Of a DNA stretch of 64,000 nt, positions 63,785 to 64,000 are shown piece by piece. The notes below the pieces were generated by a model. The model was not told the origin of the DNA, made no database searches, and saw nothing but the letters and a program-made list of their open reading frames with translations. Within the stretch, counting starts at the first letter, position 1; each line of letters starts with the position of its first letter. The stretch is from Arthrobacter ramosus (lineage in GTDB: Bacteria; Actinomycetota; Actinomycetes; Actinomycetales; Micrococcaceae). The translations under genes and the position numbers were made by a program. The stretch spans positions 4,712,001 through 4,776,000 of the forward strand of contig NZ_BAAAWN010000001.1 of the NCBI RefSeq assembly GCF_039535095.1, read 5' to 3'.

Positions 63785-63883
63785 TCGAATGAGCGAGCAG
63801 CTCCGCGGCCAGCGCCCGACGGCGGCAGGCACCCCCTGCCGCCGTGCACGGCCGCACCTGTAGCGGGATAGGGTTGAAGCACC

Positions 63884-64000
63884 ATGAGCGACTGGATCCT
63901 GTACGTGATTCTGGCTGGGGGCGTGGTCTTCGCCGTCTCCAGTTGGTGGGGCGTGCGCCGCCTCAGGGCCAGGCATACCCGCAGCGCTGTACGCGAAGAC
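63884..64000 (+). CDS. Membrane-anchored protein, first 39 codons (runs off the window)
   Basis: ATG 63884 opens a frame to the end of the window. The 39 residues contain one hydrophobic helix ([19 protein letters not shown]) and then a very basic stretch ([16 protein letters not shown]), a typical N-terminal anchor. In related actinobacteria the gene divergent from serS often is a diacylglycerol-kinase-like lipid kinase with such an anchor, but the visible part does not prove it. TAGGGT at 63869-63874 is a possible -10. Confidence 0.6.
   Translation, partial: MSDWILYVILAGGVVFAVSSWWGVRRLRARHTRSAVRED

Overview
The window reads as chromosome of a high-GC Gram-positive actinobacterium, most likely an Arthrobacter/Pseudarthrobacter-type member of the Micrococcaceae. 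Evidence is the presence of Lsr2, ClpC with its actinobacterial neighbours, DisA beside RadA, a zinc-dependent metalloprotease next to TilS, DUF3180, and many genes that appear to start leaderless from a TANNNT box 6-8 nt before the start codon. No genus can be fixed without comparing the 16S genes. All names are from reading translated sequence; no database search was run.

Layout. 1-6.8 kb: genome-maintenance genes radA (partial), a truncated Pr6Pr membrane gene, prfC (minus), disA and mutY. 6.8-11.6 kb: a methyltransferase, a secreted or lipoprotein-like protein, the PTS-dependent dihydroxyacetone kinase operon dhaKLM, a small unknown gene and argA. 11.6-18.9 kb (minus): an S9 peptidase, clpC, lsr2, a 58-residue membrane peptide and lysS. 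19-21.6 kb: three tandem paralogous alpha/beta hydrolases, each with what looks like its own leaderless promoter.

21.6-42.4 kb is the accessory part. An IS3-family element (with a GGGAAAA frameshift site) has its transposase split by a compact Tn554-like element (tnpA-tnpB-tnpC, about 3.4 kb, no cargo). Removing that element restores the transposase reading frame exactly. Next come two apparently identical 16S-23S-5S rRNA operons in tandem on the minus strand (offset 9467 bases). Between them lies a three-gene glutarate-degradation island: a GntR regulator, a class III CoA-transferase and glutaryl-CoA dehydrogenase, with a shared palindromic operator candidate.

42.4-58.3 kb: an MFS exporter, then a long minus-strand operon ftsH-folE-folP-folB-folK-DUF3180-PH-PH-DUF2520-panC, which makes folate and pantothenate and carries membrane proteins. 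Before it on the same strand come dacB, the metalloprotease, tilS and hpt. 57.8-64 kb: ppa, a SatD-like HTH protein, an FUSC-type membrane protein, a HAD phosphatase, an AbiEi-like protein with a nuclease-like C-terminus, serS and the first codons of a membrane-anchored protein.

Functionally most of the window is core metabolism. The parts most worth a second look are the nested mobile element, the rRNA-flanked glutarate island, the hydrolase triplet and the AbiEi-like/nuclease protein. I did not find a clearly new multi-gene system, CRISPR array or tRNA gene.
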